Counted from the first letter of the stretch, positions 45,022 to 53,765 are shown. The stretch is 64,000 bases of DNA from Paraburkholderia agricolaris (GCF_009455635.1 NZ_QPER01000002.1:1240001-1304000), one strand, 5' to 3'. The notes: generated by a model not told the origin, from the sequence alone. A program made the numbers and translations.

Positions 45022-46350
45022 TTGCAGTTCAAATTACCGACTACCGCCACGGCGCCGTTTTGCCCATCTGAAGTACAAGGCACGGTTGCCGTTTCGCAAG
45101 GCGCGCCGTTCTGGAAAAAAATCCTGCAATTCGCCGGCCCCGGTCTGCTGATTTCGATCGGCTACATGGACCCGGGCAACTGGGCCACGGATATCGAAGC
45201 GGGTTCGCGCTACGGTTACAGCCTGCTGTTCGTCGTGATGCTGTCGAGTCTTGCGGCGATGGCGCTGCAATGCCTGAGCATGCGTCTGGGCATCGCTACC
45301 GGGCGCGACCTCGCGGAGTTGTCGAGGCTGCGCTATTCGCCGGGTGCCGCACGTTGTCAGTGGCTGCTCGCGGAACTCTCGATCGTGGCCTGCGATCTGG
45401 CCGAAGTGCTCGGCGGCGCGTTGGCCTTTCACTTGCTCTTCAAATGCTCGCTGACCACCGGCGTGTTGCTGACCGCCTTCGACACGCTGATCGTGCTCGG
45501 CCTGAAGGGCAAGAATTTTCGTGACCTCGAAGCGATCATGCTCGGCTTGATCGCGACGATCGGCGTGGGCTACATCATCGAACTGGCGCTGGTGAAGCCG
45601 CATTGGCCGTCGGTCGCGCAAGGATTGATTCCTTCGTGGCAGGCGCTCAGCAGCCGCGAGCCGATGTATCTGGCGATCGGCATTCTCGGTGCGACTGTGA
45701 TGCCGCACAACCTTTACCTGCATTCGTCGATCGTGCAGACCCGTGCGGTCAAGCGCGATCCGGCCAGCATCAGGTCGGCGATCGGCATGTCGCGCATCGA
45801 TACGATCGTCTCGCTGGTGATCGCGCTGCTGATCAACATGGCGATCCTGATTCTCGCGGCCGCTGCGTTCCACGCGACCGGCCACAATCAGGTTACCGAA
45901 ATCGAAGACGCGTACAAGCTGCTGGCGCCGATCGTCGGTACCGGCTTTGCCGCGGTATTGTTCGCGATCACGCTGCTGGCGTCGGGGCAAAGTTCGACCT
46001 TTACCGGCACGGTGGCGGGGCAGGTCATCATGGAAGGCTTCCTGAAGCTGAAAATTCCATGCTGGCAACGGCGCTTCATCACGCGGGCGCTTGCCTTGAT
46101 TCCGGCGCTGATCGGCGTGCAGATGATGGGCAACGGCGCTGTGGGCAAACTGCTGGTCGCAAGCCAGGTTGTGTTGAGTCTGCAACTGCCGTTCGCGCTT
46201 TATCCGTTGATTCGCATGACCAACGATCGTTCTCTGATGGGCGAATTCGCCAACAGACTGCCGACGCGGCTGCTCGCCTGGTCGCTGTTCGTGGTGATCA
46301 GCGCGGCGAACCTGTGGCTGGTGGTGCAGACGGTCGGTCTGGTGGACTGA
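45022..46350 (+). CDS. mntH: Nramp-family divalent metal transporter
   Basis: 442 residues with about eleven helices. The helix-1 metal motif is MDPGNWATDIEAG and the helix-6 motif MPHNLYLHSS, so the Asp and Met/His ligands for Mn2+/Fe2+ are present. The frame has no ATG before this point; TTG at 45022 is the best start, and no upstream in-frame ATG precedes the stop at 44983. Regulation is not obvious in the 60-bp gap. Terminated by a strong hairpin at 46415. Confidence 0.9.
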   Translation: MQFKLPTTATAPFCPSEVQGTVAVSQGAPFWKKILQFAGPGLLISIGYMDPGNWATDIEAGSRYGYSLLFVVMLSSLAAMALQCLSMRLGIATGRDLAELSRLRYSPGAARCQWLLAELSIVACDLAEVLGGALAFHLLFKCSLTTGVLLTAFDTLIVLGLKGKNFRDLEAIMLGLIATIGVGYIIELALVKPHWPSVAQGLIPSWQALSSREPMYLAIGILGATVMPHNLYLHSSIVQTRAVKRDPASIRSAIGMSRIDTIVSLVIALLINMAILILAAAAFHATGHNQVTEIEDAYKLLAPIVGTGFAAVLFAITLLASGQSSTFTGTVAGQVIMEGFLKLKIPCWQRRFITRALALIPALIGVQMMGNGAVGKLLVASQVVLSLQLPFALYPLIRMTNDRSLMGEFANRLPTRLLAWSLFVVISAANLWLVVQTVGLVD

Positions 46351-46414
46351 GGAGGCAGCTAGCTGGTGGTGGTAGGGTAGAGCAGCAAGGCCGCGTCGGG
46401 CGAAAGCCAAATAA

Positions 46415-46447
46415 AAAAGGTCCGCGTGTTGGTGGCGGACCTTTTTT
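46415..46447. terminator. Bidirectional terminator between mntH and flhC
   Basis: AAAAGGTCCGC (46415-46425) / GCGGACCTTTT (46435-46445) with a 9-nt loop, and A and T runs on either side. Confidence 0.92.
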
Positions 46448-46501
46448 CTGGGGGCTTCGGTTCGAATCAGGCTGGACCGGCCCTCATCGATTCAATCCGA
46501 T

Positions 46502-47071
46502 TCAGGCGGCTTGCGCGATCTGCGCTGCTTCGAGCGCTTCCTGGCGAGCGGCCGCGGCCTTCTTGGTCTTGCCGGCGCGCGACGGCGGCTGGCAGGCGCC
46601 ACACACCACGTTGTGCTGCAGATCGTGCTTGTGCGCGACAAACTTGCCGGTGCAACGGCAGCATTTGGTCAACTGCAGGATGTTGGCGTCGAAGAAACGC
46701 ACCAACGTCCACGCACGCGTCAGGTCCAGTACGGGTTCGGTTTCGCTGTGCTGGCAATGTTCCAGATACAGTCGATACCCTTTGGTCAGCGCGTCCAGAT
46801 GCGAGCAACGTGCTTCGTTCTTCAGGAACAGGTACGTGTTGTAAAACAACGACGCGTGGATGTTCGCCAGCCACGTCATGTACCAGTCCGCCGAGAACGG
46901 CAGCATGCCCTTGGGCGGCGATACACCTTTGACCTCGCGGTACAGGCGGATCATGCGGTCGCGCGAAAGCGTCAACTCGCTTTCGAGCACCTGCATGCGC
47001 GCGCCGAGTTCAATCAGCGCGATGGCGCGAAATACTTCTTGCGCGTCTTCCGTCAGGCTACGCTTGAGCAT
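46502..47071 (-). CDS. flhC: Flagellar master regulator subunit FlhC
   Basis: 189 residues. DNA-binding subunit of the FlhD4C2 activator of class II flagellar genes. The zinc-binding Cys cluster is visible as CCRC and VVCGAC (residues ~138-160), and the N-terminal helices match the family. Chosen start is ATG 47071, with GAGG 8 nt upstream, instead of the GTG at 47080. It follows flhD by 14 bp. It ends opposite mntH; motAB or che genes do not follow. Confidence 0.92.
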   Translation of the reverse strand: MLKRSLTEDAQEVFRAIALIELGARMQVLESELTLSRDRMIRLYREVKGVSPPKGMLPFSADWYMTWLANIHASLFYNTYLFLKNEARCSHLDALTKGYRLYLEHCQHSETEPVLDLTRAWTLVRFFDANILQLTKCCRCTGKFVAHKHDLQHNVVCGACQPPSRAGKTKKAAAARQEALEAAQIAQAA

Positions 47072-47085
47072 CGCGGTCACCTCGA

Positions 47086-47406
47086 TTAAGCAAACTGCTC
47101 AGCAGGCTGGCCTGCAAGCAGAATCGCCGCGTGAGTCGGTGCAACTGCTGCGTGCTTCGTCGTTTGCGTCAACGCCGACAACATCGAGTGGTCGTTGAAG
47201 CGGAAGAAGCATAAAAGCTGATCGGAAGCGGCCAGCTTGACGATCTGCGCGAGCGACAGCCCGGCAAGCAAATCAGCCAGTTCCGACGACAGTCCCAGCC
47301 GGAACATGCCGACCGGTTTGTCCTCACGCAACATACGTTGCGCGAGCATGATGTAAGACAAGTTGATCTCGCGGATTGAATCCAGCGTCTCGCTGCTACG
47401 GTCCAT
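47086..47406 (-). CDS. flhD: Flagellar master regulator subunit FlhD
   Basis: 106 residues, all-helical dimer typical of Flh[18 protein letters not shown] and [26 protein letters not shown]. First gene of flhDC. The ribosome site is weak. A 521-bp, AT-rich region without genes lies upstream, suggesting complex control as in other flhDC promoters. Confidence 0.92.
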   Translation of the reverse strand: MDRSSETLDSIREINLSYIMLAQRMLREDKPVGMFRLGLSSELADLLAGLSLAQIVKLAASDQLLCFFRFNDHSMLSALTQTTKHAAVAPTHAAILLAGQPAEQFA

Positions 47407-47927
47407 TTTCTGTGTTTCCGAAGCCCCGAATTACTATGTCGGCTTTTTTTGCCGTTATGTCTTTTGTGCCTCACCGGAAACGTTGTCCTCCGGCTACATG
47501 TCACCACCTGATACAGATAGCGACTTTTTGATACATCACGTTACATTTCGTAACAGCTTGGGACGAATTGTATGAAGGGTAAAACAAGAAATCAATCCCC
47601 TCTCAAAAAAATATCTCAAAAAAATGCATCAAATTTCGGTAACTCTTTCACGGCGCTGTAATAGAGGATGCATAGCGGATTTTTTGCCGCCTGAGAATTT
47701 CGTCTAATCCATGGAAACCCTTGTGTAGTGGGCTTCGGACTGATTCGTCTGAGTAATGACGTGCGGCCGGCCGAGCGCCGCAAAATCAGGATGGAATCAG
47801 AAAGGAAGTAGAAAGCGAGATCAATTAAAAGTAATAAATACCGTTCATCGATGCCGCTATGGGGACAAATCAGAGGTGTAACAGATTGGTGCGGCCCCAG
47901 TTACAAACGAGGCCGCGTTTGTAACTT
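47407..47927 (-). promoter_or_regulatory. AT-rich upstream region of flhDC
   Basis: 521 bp with no gene and clearly lower GC than the surroundings. It holds the inverted repeat GTTAC-N5-GTAAC (47540-47554), a direct repeat of CTCAAAAAAAT (47602-47627), and, at its far end, a perfect 10-bp palindrome GTTACAAACG / CGTTTGTAAC (47900-47909 and 47916-47925). A CGGC-T7-GCCG hairpin lies close to flhD. AT-rich tracts of this kind often bind H-NS-type proteins; no specific regulator can be named. Confidence 0.5.
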
Positions 47928-49151
47928 CTAGCAACCGTTTGCGCGAATCCGCTCGACTTCGAGGCCGAACACCGGGCGCAGGCGGGTGCCGAGCACATTG
48001 CCGGCGAAGGCGGCGACCAGCCACAGCCAGCCATGCAAGCTGCCTGACACGATGCCGCTGAAATAGGCGCCGATGTTACAACCATAGGCCAGACGGGCTC
48101 CATAGCCGAGCATCAGGCCGCCGACTACCGCCGCGATCAGCGAGCGTGCCGGAACTTTCCAGACCGGTGCGTAACGGCCGGCAAGCGCCGCAGCCGTCAT
48201 GGCGCCGAGGATGATCCCGATGTCCATGACTGTGGTGACGTCACGTGTAACAGGGGCAGCCAGCGCACCGGCGTTGGCATGAGCGGCCCAATACGGCCAG
48301 TTGGCCACGTCGATACCCAGTGCGGCGAATAGCTTGGCGCCCCACAGCGCGAACGCCGACGTCACTCCCCATGGACGGCCGGACAATGCGAGGGTTGCGA
48401 AGTTGAGTAACACCAGAGCGATTGCGCCGACAAACAGCGGCCACGGGCCGTGCAACCAGGGCGACGCATGGGGCGCGCGTGGCGGCTCGTTGATCAGTCG
48501 GCCATGACGGCGCCGTTCGACCACAACCGTGAGCGCCGCGATCCCGGCGAAAACGGCCAGATTCAGCACGATGGCCCAGCCCGCGCCGAGCGTGCTGACC
48601 AACGAAAGCGGTTTGAGCGATGGCAACGCGGTCCAGAACGGCATGTGCGCGGTCGCGACAACCGAGCCGATGACAAACGCGGCCAGCGTGACGATCATGC
48701 GTGTACTGCCGCCACCCACGGTGTATAGCGTGCCGGACGCGCAGCCACCGCCCAGTTGCATGCCGACGCCGAACATGAAGGCCCCGACCAGCACCGACGT
48801 GCCGGCTGGCGCGACCAGGCCGACTACCGGCCGGCCGAACAGCGTGCCTGCGGCGAGCACCGGAAAGAACAGCAATACGCCGAGCGCCAGCATCAGCATT
48901 TGTGCGCGCAGGCCGGCGCCGCGGCCGTCGGCGATAAAGACCCGCCATGCGGAGGTAAAGCCGAACGCCGCATGATAAAGCGACATACCCAGCAGCGCGC
49001 CGACGATATAGAGCGCCGCCTGGCGCCCGCTAACGGTTTGCGCCAGATAAACAGCGCCCAGCGCGATTAGCACGAGCGCGGCGCCAAGCGGCTTCGGATT
49101 GATGTCGAAGCGTCGTGGTGCGCGTGGAAGCGAAGTGGAGAAATCGGACAT
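47928..49151 (-). CDS. YeeE/YedE-family sulfur (thiosulfate-type) transporter
   Basis: 407 residues with about ten helices in two YeeE/YedE (DUF395) halves. The Cys-containing motifs GGGCASGTLYTVGGGS and AYGCNIGAYFSG, conserved in thiosulfate transporter TsuA/YeeE, are both present, as is the C-terminal CysX. Probably imports thiosulfate or another sulfur species. It follows the acetyltransferase gene by 30 bp and may be co-transcribed. A palindrome lies 3 bp beyond its stop. Confidence 0.85.
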   Translation of the reverse strand: MSDFSTSLPRAPRRFDINPKPLGAALVLIALGAVYLAQTVSGRQAALYIVGALLGMSLYHAAFGFTSAWRVFIADGRGAGLRAQMLMLALGVLLFFPVLAAGTLFGRPVVGLVAPAGTSVLVGAFMFGVGMQLGGGCASGTLYTVGGGSTRMIVTLAAFVIGSVVATAHMPFWTALPSLKPLSLVSTLGAGWAIVLNLAVFAGIAALTVVVERRRHGRLINEPPRAPHASPWLHGPWPLFVGAIALVLLNFATLALSGRPWGVTSAFALWGAKLFAALGIDVANWPYWAAHANAGALAAPVTRDVTTVMDIGIILGAMTAAALAGRYAPVWKVPARSLIAAVVGGLMLGYGARLAYGCNIGAYFSGIVSGSLHGWLWLVAAFAGNVLGTRLRPVFGLEVERIRANGC

Positions 49152-49181
49152 GATGTTTGAATGACGAACGGCAGATAATTG

Positions 49182-49730
49182 TTACATGAAGCGTGCCATC
49201 AGATCGGCATCGTGAAACACCCCGTTGACGTTTAGCGCGTCGATCTCGCAGCCATACCTGCGAAAGCCGAGCGACTCATAGAGTTTGCGTGCCGCCTCAT
49301 TCTGGCTATTCACTATCAACTGAATTTGCCTCAGGCCTTCTACTTGCGCCGCCCGTTCCAGCAACGCATTGAGCAAAGCACGCCCGACGCCGCGACCTGC
49401 CGCTTCCGGCGCGACATACATGCCGATGACAGAGGCCTTGTGCTGTTCCTTGTCGCGCTGGCTGCGCAGCAAGCCGACCACGCCGATCAACGGCGCATTG
49501 ACCGCCGCATTGACTGCCGCATTGACTGCATAAGCGCCGAGCAGAAAATCGCCTTTGGCCGCGCGCGCGCCTTGCAACATAGCGTCATGCTGCGAAGCGC
49601 CCTTGGCTAGCGCTTCTTCATAGCCTTGGCCGAACGACTCCGGATGGGTTTTCAGACCGTGCAGGCGAAGCTGGAAATAGGCGTCGCGGTCGGCCGGACC
49701 AAGCTGGCGGATCAGTAGGGCGCTGTTCAT
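49182..49730 (-). CDS. GNAT-family N-acetyltransferase
   Basis: 182 residues. Acetyl-CoA-binding motif V-x-P-E-A-A-G-R-G-V-G-R-A (MYVAPEAAGRGVGRALL) and the C-terminal YESLGFRRYG are recognisable. Start at 49730 has GGAGAGA 9 nt upstream. Residues ~82-95 contain a VNAA repeat encoded by three 12-bp repeats. Substrate unknown. Confidence 0.8.
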   Translation of the reverse strand: MNSALLIRQLGPADRDAYFQLRLHGLKTHPESFGQGYEEALAKGASQHDAMLQGARAAKGDFLLGAYAVNAAVNAAVNAPLIGVVGLLRSQRDKEQHKASVIGMYVAPEAAGRGVGRALLNALLERAAQVEGLRQIQLIVNSQNEAARKLYESLGFRRYGCEIDALNVNGVFHDADLMARFM

Positions 49731-49816
49731 CGAATGCGTCTCTCCATGTGATTTGAATGGCGCCGCAAGCGCTAACAACGCCGTGTTCGCTGAGGCGCCG
49801 CTGTCCGCAGTGCGCG

Positions 49817-50695
49817 CTAAGACTTCCCGGCTTCGGCCTTTTGCGTCTCGGCGCGCTGGCTTTCGGCAAACTCGCGCAGGGCCGCCGCGGTTTGCTGGTC
49901 GGCGGGAAAGAACGCTTCAATGGCAAGTTCCGATAGCGTTACATCTACCGGCGTGCCGAATACCGTGGTTGTGCTAAAGAACGACAACTCGCCGATTGGC
50001 GTGCGCAGCCGCAGCGGCACGGCGACCTGGTGACTCGCGGCCTCGTCGTGGCTGGCTGCTTGCGCGCCGGGCGGAGCAGGATAGGCGGCGAGCTCGTCAC
50101 GCAGCGCGCTCAACGTTTCGTCACCGCTCACGTCGATTTGCCGCTGGAGTCGGGACAGCGCATGCGCGCGCCACGCATGCCAATTGACGATCGACGCTGC
50201 GATGCCCTGCGGATGCAAGCTCAGCCGCATTGCGTTGACTGGCGGCTTCAGCAGTTCCGGGCTTGCGCCTGCAAGCAGTGGCGCAAGCGCATTGTTCGCA
50301 GCCACGATGGTCCAGTGACGGTCGATCGCGAGGGCCGGATACGGCTCGTGACCTTTGAGCACCAACTCGACTGCCTCGCGCGCCGCGGCCAGTTGCGGGT
50401 CCGTGAGAGGACGTTCGCGGAACAGCGGCGCATAACCCGCCGCGACCAGCAGCGCGTTGCGCGCACGGAGCGGCACGTCGAGTCGCTCGGCGAGGTGCAT
50501 GACCATTTCCCGGCTGGGCACCGCCCGGCCTGACTCGACGAAGCTCAGATGCCGCGTTGAAATTTCGGCTTCGGCGGCGAGCAGCAACTGGCTCATTCTT
50601 CGCCGCTGCCGCCATTCGCGCAGCAGATCGCCGACCGTGCGGCTTGCCGTCGGAGCGTTCGACGGGATGGTTTGCGCAAGAGAGAGTGTGTTCAT
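49817..50695 (-). CDS. XRE-family regulator with MmyB-like ligand-binding domain
   Basis: 292 residues: N-terminal HTH (LREWRQRRRMSQLLLAAEAEISTRHLSFVESGRAVPS, residues ~20-58) and a C-terminal MmyB-like sensor domain (PALAIDRHWTIVAANNAL). Such proteins usually regulate an adjacent dehydrogenase or transport gene, but no such gene lies divergently here. A perfect palindrome lies 33 bp upstream of the start at 50695 and is probably its operator. Confidence 0.8.
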   Translation of the reverse strand: MNTLSLAQTIPSNAPTASRTVGDLLREWRQRRRMSQLLLAAEAEISTRHLSFVESGRAVPSREMVMHLAERLDVPLRARNALLVAAGYAPLFRERPLTDPQLAAAREAVELVLKGHEPYPALAIDRHWTIVAANNALAPLLAGASPELLKPPVNAMRLSLHPQGIAASIVNWHAWRAHALSRLQRQIDVSGDETLSALRDELAAYPAPPGAQAASHDEAASHQVAVPLRLRTPIGELSFFSTTTVFGTPVDVTLSELAIEAFFPADQQTAAALREFAESQRAETQKAEAGKS

Positions 50696-50727
50696 GCTAC
50701 CGATGATAGCCAAAGCGCGTTAGCAAT

Positions 50728-50748
50728 CCATTACCTAGCAGGTAATGG
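50728..50748. promoter_or_regulatory. Operator palindrome of the XRE regulator
   Basis: CCATTACCT (50728-50736) / AGGTAATGG (50740-50748), perfect 9-bp arms with a 3-bp centre. Position 33 bp from the start codon suits autoregulation. Confidence 0.6.
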
Positions 50749-50884
50749 AATACCACGGATTATTGGGGAATACACGGGAATATCCGGGAAAGCGTAGGCA
50801 CACCCACGCGCCCACACACCCACGCACCCACGAATCGCAGCCTATTCAGCGCGTTGCCCCAGCCAAGGACACGGCGAGTGCGAA

Positions 50885-51187
50885 TCACGCGTGCGCCACA
50901 CCTTCCGGCACGGCATTAAGTTTGACGCCCAGCGCGCGCAGCAGTTTGAACACAGTATCCATGCGCGGTTTGGAGCCCGGCGCGAGCGTTTTATAGAGGC
51001 TTTCGCGCCCGAGCCCGGCGTCGGCCGCGACCTTTGCGATGCCGCGCGCTTTTGCGATATCGGCGATCGCGGCGAGCAGGACGTCGGCGTCGCTTTCTTC
51101 CAGGGCTGCGTTGAGATATTCAGCGATCATCTCTTCGCTATCGAGGTAGTGCGATGCGTCGAACCGTGCGGTTTTGACTTTGCTCAT
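50885..51187 (-). CDS. HigA-type antitoxin
   Basis: 100 residues, HTH protein of the addiction-module antidote family: IAKVAADAGLGRESLYKTLAPGSKPRMDTVFKLLRALG (residues ~52-90). It overlaps the toxin gene by 4 bp (51184-51187, ATGA), with the toxin first, the order of HigBA modules. It should neutralise the toxin and repress the promoter at ~51510-51543. Confidence 0.88.
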   Translation of the reverse strand: MSKVKTARFDASHYLDSEEMIAEYLNAALEESDADVLLAAIADIAKARGIAKVAADAGLGRESLYKTLAPGSKPRMDTVFKLLRALGVKLNAVPEGVAHA

Positions 51188-51489
51188 GACAGTTCCTTTC
51201 TGATTGCTGCCCACATTGATTTGGCGTGTTTGATGTCGGCCGCCTGCGTGGACTTGTCGCCTCCGCAGAGCAGCAGGTACACCATTCGCCCTTCGCGCGC
51301 GAAGTAGACCCGGTAGCCGGGACCGCTATCAACGCGCATTTCGGATACACCGTCTTCCAGCAGCTTCACGTCGCCGAAATGACCTCGCTCCGCACGCCGG
51401 ACCCGCACCAGGATTTTTGCCCTCGCTCTCAAGTCTGCGAGGCCCGCGAGCCAGCTGTCGAATTCCTCGGTGCGATTGACCGTGTACAC
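51184..51489 (-). CDS. HigB/RelE-ParE-type toxin
   Basis: 101 residues from GTG 51489. Product begins MYTVNRTEEFDSWLAGL and contains RVRRAERGHFGDVKLL and YRVYFAREGRMVYLLLCGGDKSTQ, typical of the addiction-module killer group of RelE-like proteins. The start is supported because the promoter at 51514-51543 would begin transcription near 51507, downstream of alternative starts at 51555 and 51582. First gene of the module. Confidence 0.85.
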   Translation of the reverse strand: MYTVNRTEEFDSWLAGLADLRARAKILVRVRRAERGHFGDVKLLEDGVSEMRVDSGPGYRVYFAREGRMVYLLLCGGDKSTQAADIKHAKSMWAAIRKELS

Positions 51490-51513
51490 AGGCGGTGAAC
51501 CGATCTGCTGAGA

Positions 51514-51543
51514 AGTGTATCCCCATGGATACGGTCTTGCAAG
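51514..51543 (-). promoter_or_regulatory. Toxin-antitoxin promoter with embedded operator
   Basis: Minus-strand TTGCAA (51538-51543) and TACACT (51514-51519), 18-bp spacer. The palindrome GTATCC-N4-GGATAC (51517-51532) overlaps the -10 and spacer, where a bound antitoxin would block RNA polymerase. Confidence 0.6.
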
Positions 51544-51848
51544 AGTAAAAACCATACTGAAAAAAGCGGCTCGTGTCCGCACCCGTTCAGTTCGTCACAT
51601 GCCGTGCGTCAACGCTGCGCGGCCCCCATTTGCTTCACGAGGTTAGCGGCTGACGCCGCTCCTGACGATTCGGCCGGATGGCCAATCCGGCAGGCAAAAA
51701 ACACGGTTCTTCACCTCCGTGCATCCGGATGCTTACCTCTCACGTAATCGACGCGCCGCGCCCGAAGCGCCAATCTTTGTTCCGAGCCCGCCGCATACAA
51801 CGTGTCTGCCTGGCGTAGTGCTCAGTCATGCCAACCAAGGAGTCTGAG

Positions 51849-52217
51849 ATGAATGCGCATACCGATCTGATCGACCGTTATTTCGACGCATGGAATGAGA
51901 CGGATGCAGTGCGCCGCCGCGAGTTGATCGCCGCGACGTGGGCCGCCGATGCCGACTATCGCGATCCGCTGCTGGCGGGCGCGGGTCACGACGGCATCGA
52001 CGCGATGATCCGTGCGGTGCATGAACGCTTCCCGCATCACACGTTTCACCGCACGACCGAGGTCGACGGTTTCGCGAACCGCCTGCGGTTTTCGTGGGCA
52101 CTGACCACGCCGGCGGGCGAAGCGATCGTCAAGGGCTCCGACTTCGGCCTGCTCGATACACACGGCCGGCTGCAGGCGGTGACCGGTTTCCTCGATCAGG
52201 TGCCTGCCGCTACCTGA
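51849..52217 (+). CDS. SnoaL-like / NTF2-fold protein
   Basis: 122 residues. Small NTF2-like fold with DLIDRYFDAWNETD and YRDPLLAGAGHDGIDAMIRAV, typical of SnoaL-like polyketide-cyclase relatives of unknown function. ATG 51849 has AAGGAG 6 nt upstream, making an ATG at 51828 less likely. The 38-bp gap leads to a small membrane protein gene. Confidence 0.75.
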   Translation: MNAHTDLIDRYFDAWNETDAVRRRELIAATWAADADYRDPLLAGAGHDGIDAMIRAVHERFPHHTFHRTTEVDGFANRLRFSWALTTPAGEAIVKGSDFGLLDTHGRLQAVTGFLDQVPAAT

Positions 52218-52245
52218 CAACACGCAGTTTTTCACGGAGACGATC

Positions 52246-52608
52246 ATGCACGAGTCCGCTGCCGCCACGGTTCCTGGTACGGTTCTCACGTTCGCGCGCC
52301 TGTCGGGCGCGGTCAACGCGCTTTCCAGCGCGATCGCAGGCTTCGCTCTGCTGGCCGGCACGCGCGCGTTCACCTTCACGGCGTTGCTGGCCTGGCGCGA
52401 GCCGGTGTTGGGCGGCGCGGGTCTCGTGCTGCTCGCCCTGGTCGGATGGCTGCGCTGGAGCGTGTCGGCGGAACGCCGCTCACCGCATCGCGCGGCAAGG
52501 CTGATTGACGATAAGCCGCCGGCAACGGACCGTGCGCCGCGGTCTTGCTACAATCGATCGCGACGTGCTACAGGGACACTACGGGGACAACCCGTTCGGC
52601 CTGGCTAG
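52246..52608 (+). CDS. Small predicted membrane protein, hypothetical
   Basis: 120 residues with two hydrophobic segments (about 28-50 and 57-72) and a basic, low-complexity tail. CACGGAGACGATC precedes the ATG. Not recognised. It lies between the NTF2-like and RbsD/FucU genes, in the same direction. The 3' end overlaps a TACAAT (52549-52554) that could be a -10 for the next gene, so the last ~20 residues might not be under selection. Confidence 0.5.
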   Translation: MHESAAATVPGTVLTFARLSGAVNALSSAIAGFALLAGTRAFTFTALLAWREPVLGGAGLVLLALVGWLRWSVSAERRSPHRAARLIDDKPPATDRAPRSCYNRSRRATGTLRGQPVRPG

Positions 52609-52635
52609 CCACTAACCAGACCTCAAGGAGACACC

Positions 52636-53100
52636 GTGCTGAAGAATCTGGACCCGCTGCTGAATGCCGACGTGCTGCATGCGCTCCGCTCAATGGGACA
52701 TGGCGACGAACTGGTCGTTTGCGACGCCAATTTTCCGGGCGCTTCGGTCGCACAGGAGACGGTGTTGGGCAAGCTGCTTCGCCTCGATGGCGTGAATGCA
52801 CCGCGCGCGATCCGCGCGATTCTGTCGGTGATGCCACTGGATACTTTCATCGATCGTCCTGCCTCGCGGATGCAAGTAGTGGGCGAGCCGGATACGATCC
52901 CGGCCGTTCAGCGCGAAGCGCAGATCGAGATCAATGCGGCGGAAGGGCGCGAGGTGCCGTTTGCGTCGGTCGAACGTTTCGCATTTTATGAGCGGGCGCG
53001 CAAAGCCTATTGCGTGATCGCGACCGGTGAAGAGCGCGGTTACGGCTGCTTCGTTTTCACAAAAGGTGTCTTGCTCGCGCCGGATGCGCCGCAGCAATAG
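52636..53100 (+). CDS. RbsD/FucU-family sugar mutarotase-like protein
   Basis: 154 residues beginning at GTG 52636 after AAGGAGACACC. The RbsD/FucU fold is identified by HALRSMGHGDELVVCDANFPG (with the active-site His) and the C-terminal KAYCVIATGEERGYGCFVFTKGV. FucU interconverts L-fucose anomers, RbsD ribose forms; no sugar transport genes are nearby here, so substrate is open. Confidence 0.85.
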   Translation: MLKNLDPLLNADVLHALRSMGHGDELVVCDANFPGASVAQETVLGKLLRLDGVNAPRAIRAILSVMPLDTFIDRPASRMQVVGEPDTIPAVQREAQIEINAAEGREVPFASVERFAFYERARKAYCVIATGEERGYGCFVFTKGVLLAPDAPQQ

Positions 53101-53124
53101 CACTTCGTCACGGCGGTGGGGTCC

Positions 53125-53532
53125 ATGAGCTTCTCGATAGACAGTCTCGATCATCTCGTTCTGAATGTCGCTGACGTGGAAGCCAGCGCGGCCTGGTACG
53201 CCCGAATGCTCGGCATGCGGCGCACCGAGTTCGAGTCGCGCACCGGCACGCGGGTGGCGATGACCTACGGCAATCAGAAGATCAATCTGCGTCCGGCGGA
53301 TGCGGACACGGTCGCGTGGTTCACCGGCCGTGAGGCGATGCCGGGCAGTGCCGATCTGTGCTTCGTCACGACCGCGAATCCGGCCGAGGTCAAAGCCCAT
53401 TGGCTTGCCCAGGGTGTTGAGATAGAGGCCGGCCCGGTTGAGCGCGACGGCGCGCGCGGCAAGATGACTTCGGTGTATTGCCGCGATCCGGACGGCAATC
53501 TGATCGAAGTCGCAACGTATCCTCGAGCATAA
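53125..53532 (+). CDS. VOC-family (glyoxalase/bleomycin resistance-type) protein
   Basis: 135 residues. LDHLVLNVADVEASAAWYARMLGM and YCRDPDGNLIEVATY are the standard VOC beta-alpha-beta-beta-beta motifs with His and Glu metal ligands. ATG 53125 is preferred; a GTG at 53116 is an alternative. It starts 24 bp after the RbsD/FucU gene, probably the same transcript. Confidence 0.85.
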   Translation: MSFSIDSLDHLVLNVADVEASAAWYARMLGMRRTEFESRTGTRVAMTYGNQKINLRPADADTVAWFTGREAMPGSADLCFVTTANPAEVKAHWLAQGVEIEAGPVERDGARGKMTSVYCRDPDGNLIEVATYPRA

Positions 53533-53765
53533 ATAAGCATCGAGGCCACGCGGGCCAATCCCGCCGTGCCGGGCAAAATCCGCTGCGTGCCGGGCGCCCG
53601 CACACCTCTGTTCCCCTGGATTCTCCCCTCGGGACGGTGCGAAATGCGCCGTTCACGCCGGCCCGCGCTTGGAAAAGGCGGGCAATGCACATGTTACCGG
53701 ATGCAAAATAGGGAACTGCGGCCGCCTGGCCGGGTCTGCTGCTTATTCATTTACAGGAGCCCCTC

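Noticed and set aside
50795..50833. CACCCACG-type repeats
   Set aside because: Short low-complexity tract, with no regular spacers or cas genes, so not CRISPR.
51489..51582. Longer toxin with starts at 51555 or 51582
   Set aside because: These lie upstream of or inside the promoter/operator, and family members begin at the YTVNRTEEF segment.
51583..51848. Riboswitch-like region with hairpins (GCGGCTGACGCCGC; CCGGAT/ATCCGG)
   Set aside because: I compared by eye with glycine, SAH and guanidine classes and found no matching conserved core; the downstream SnoaL-like gene gives no ligand clue.
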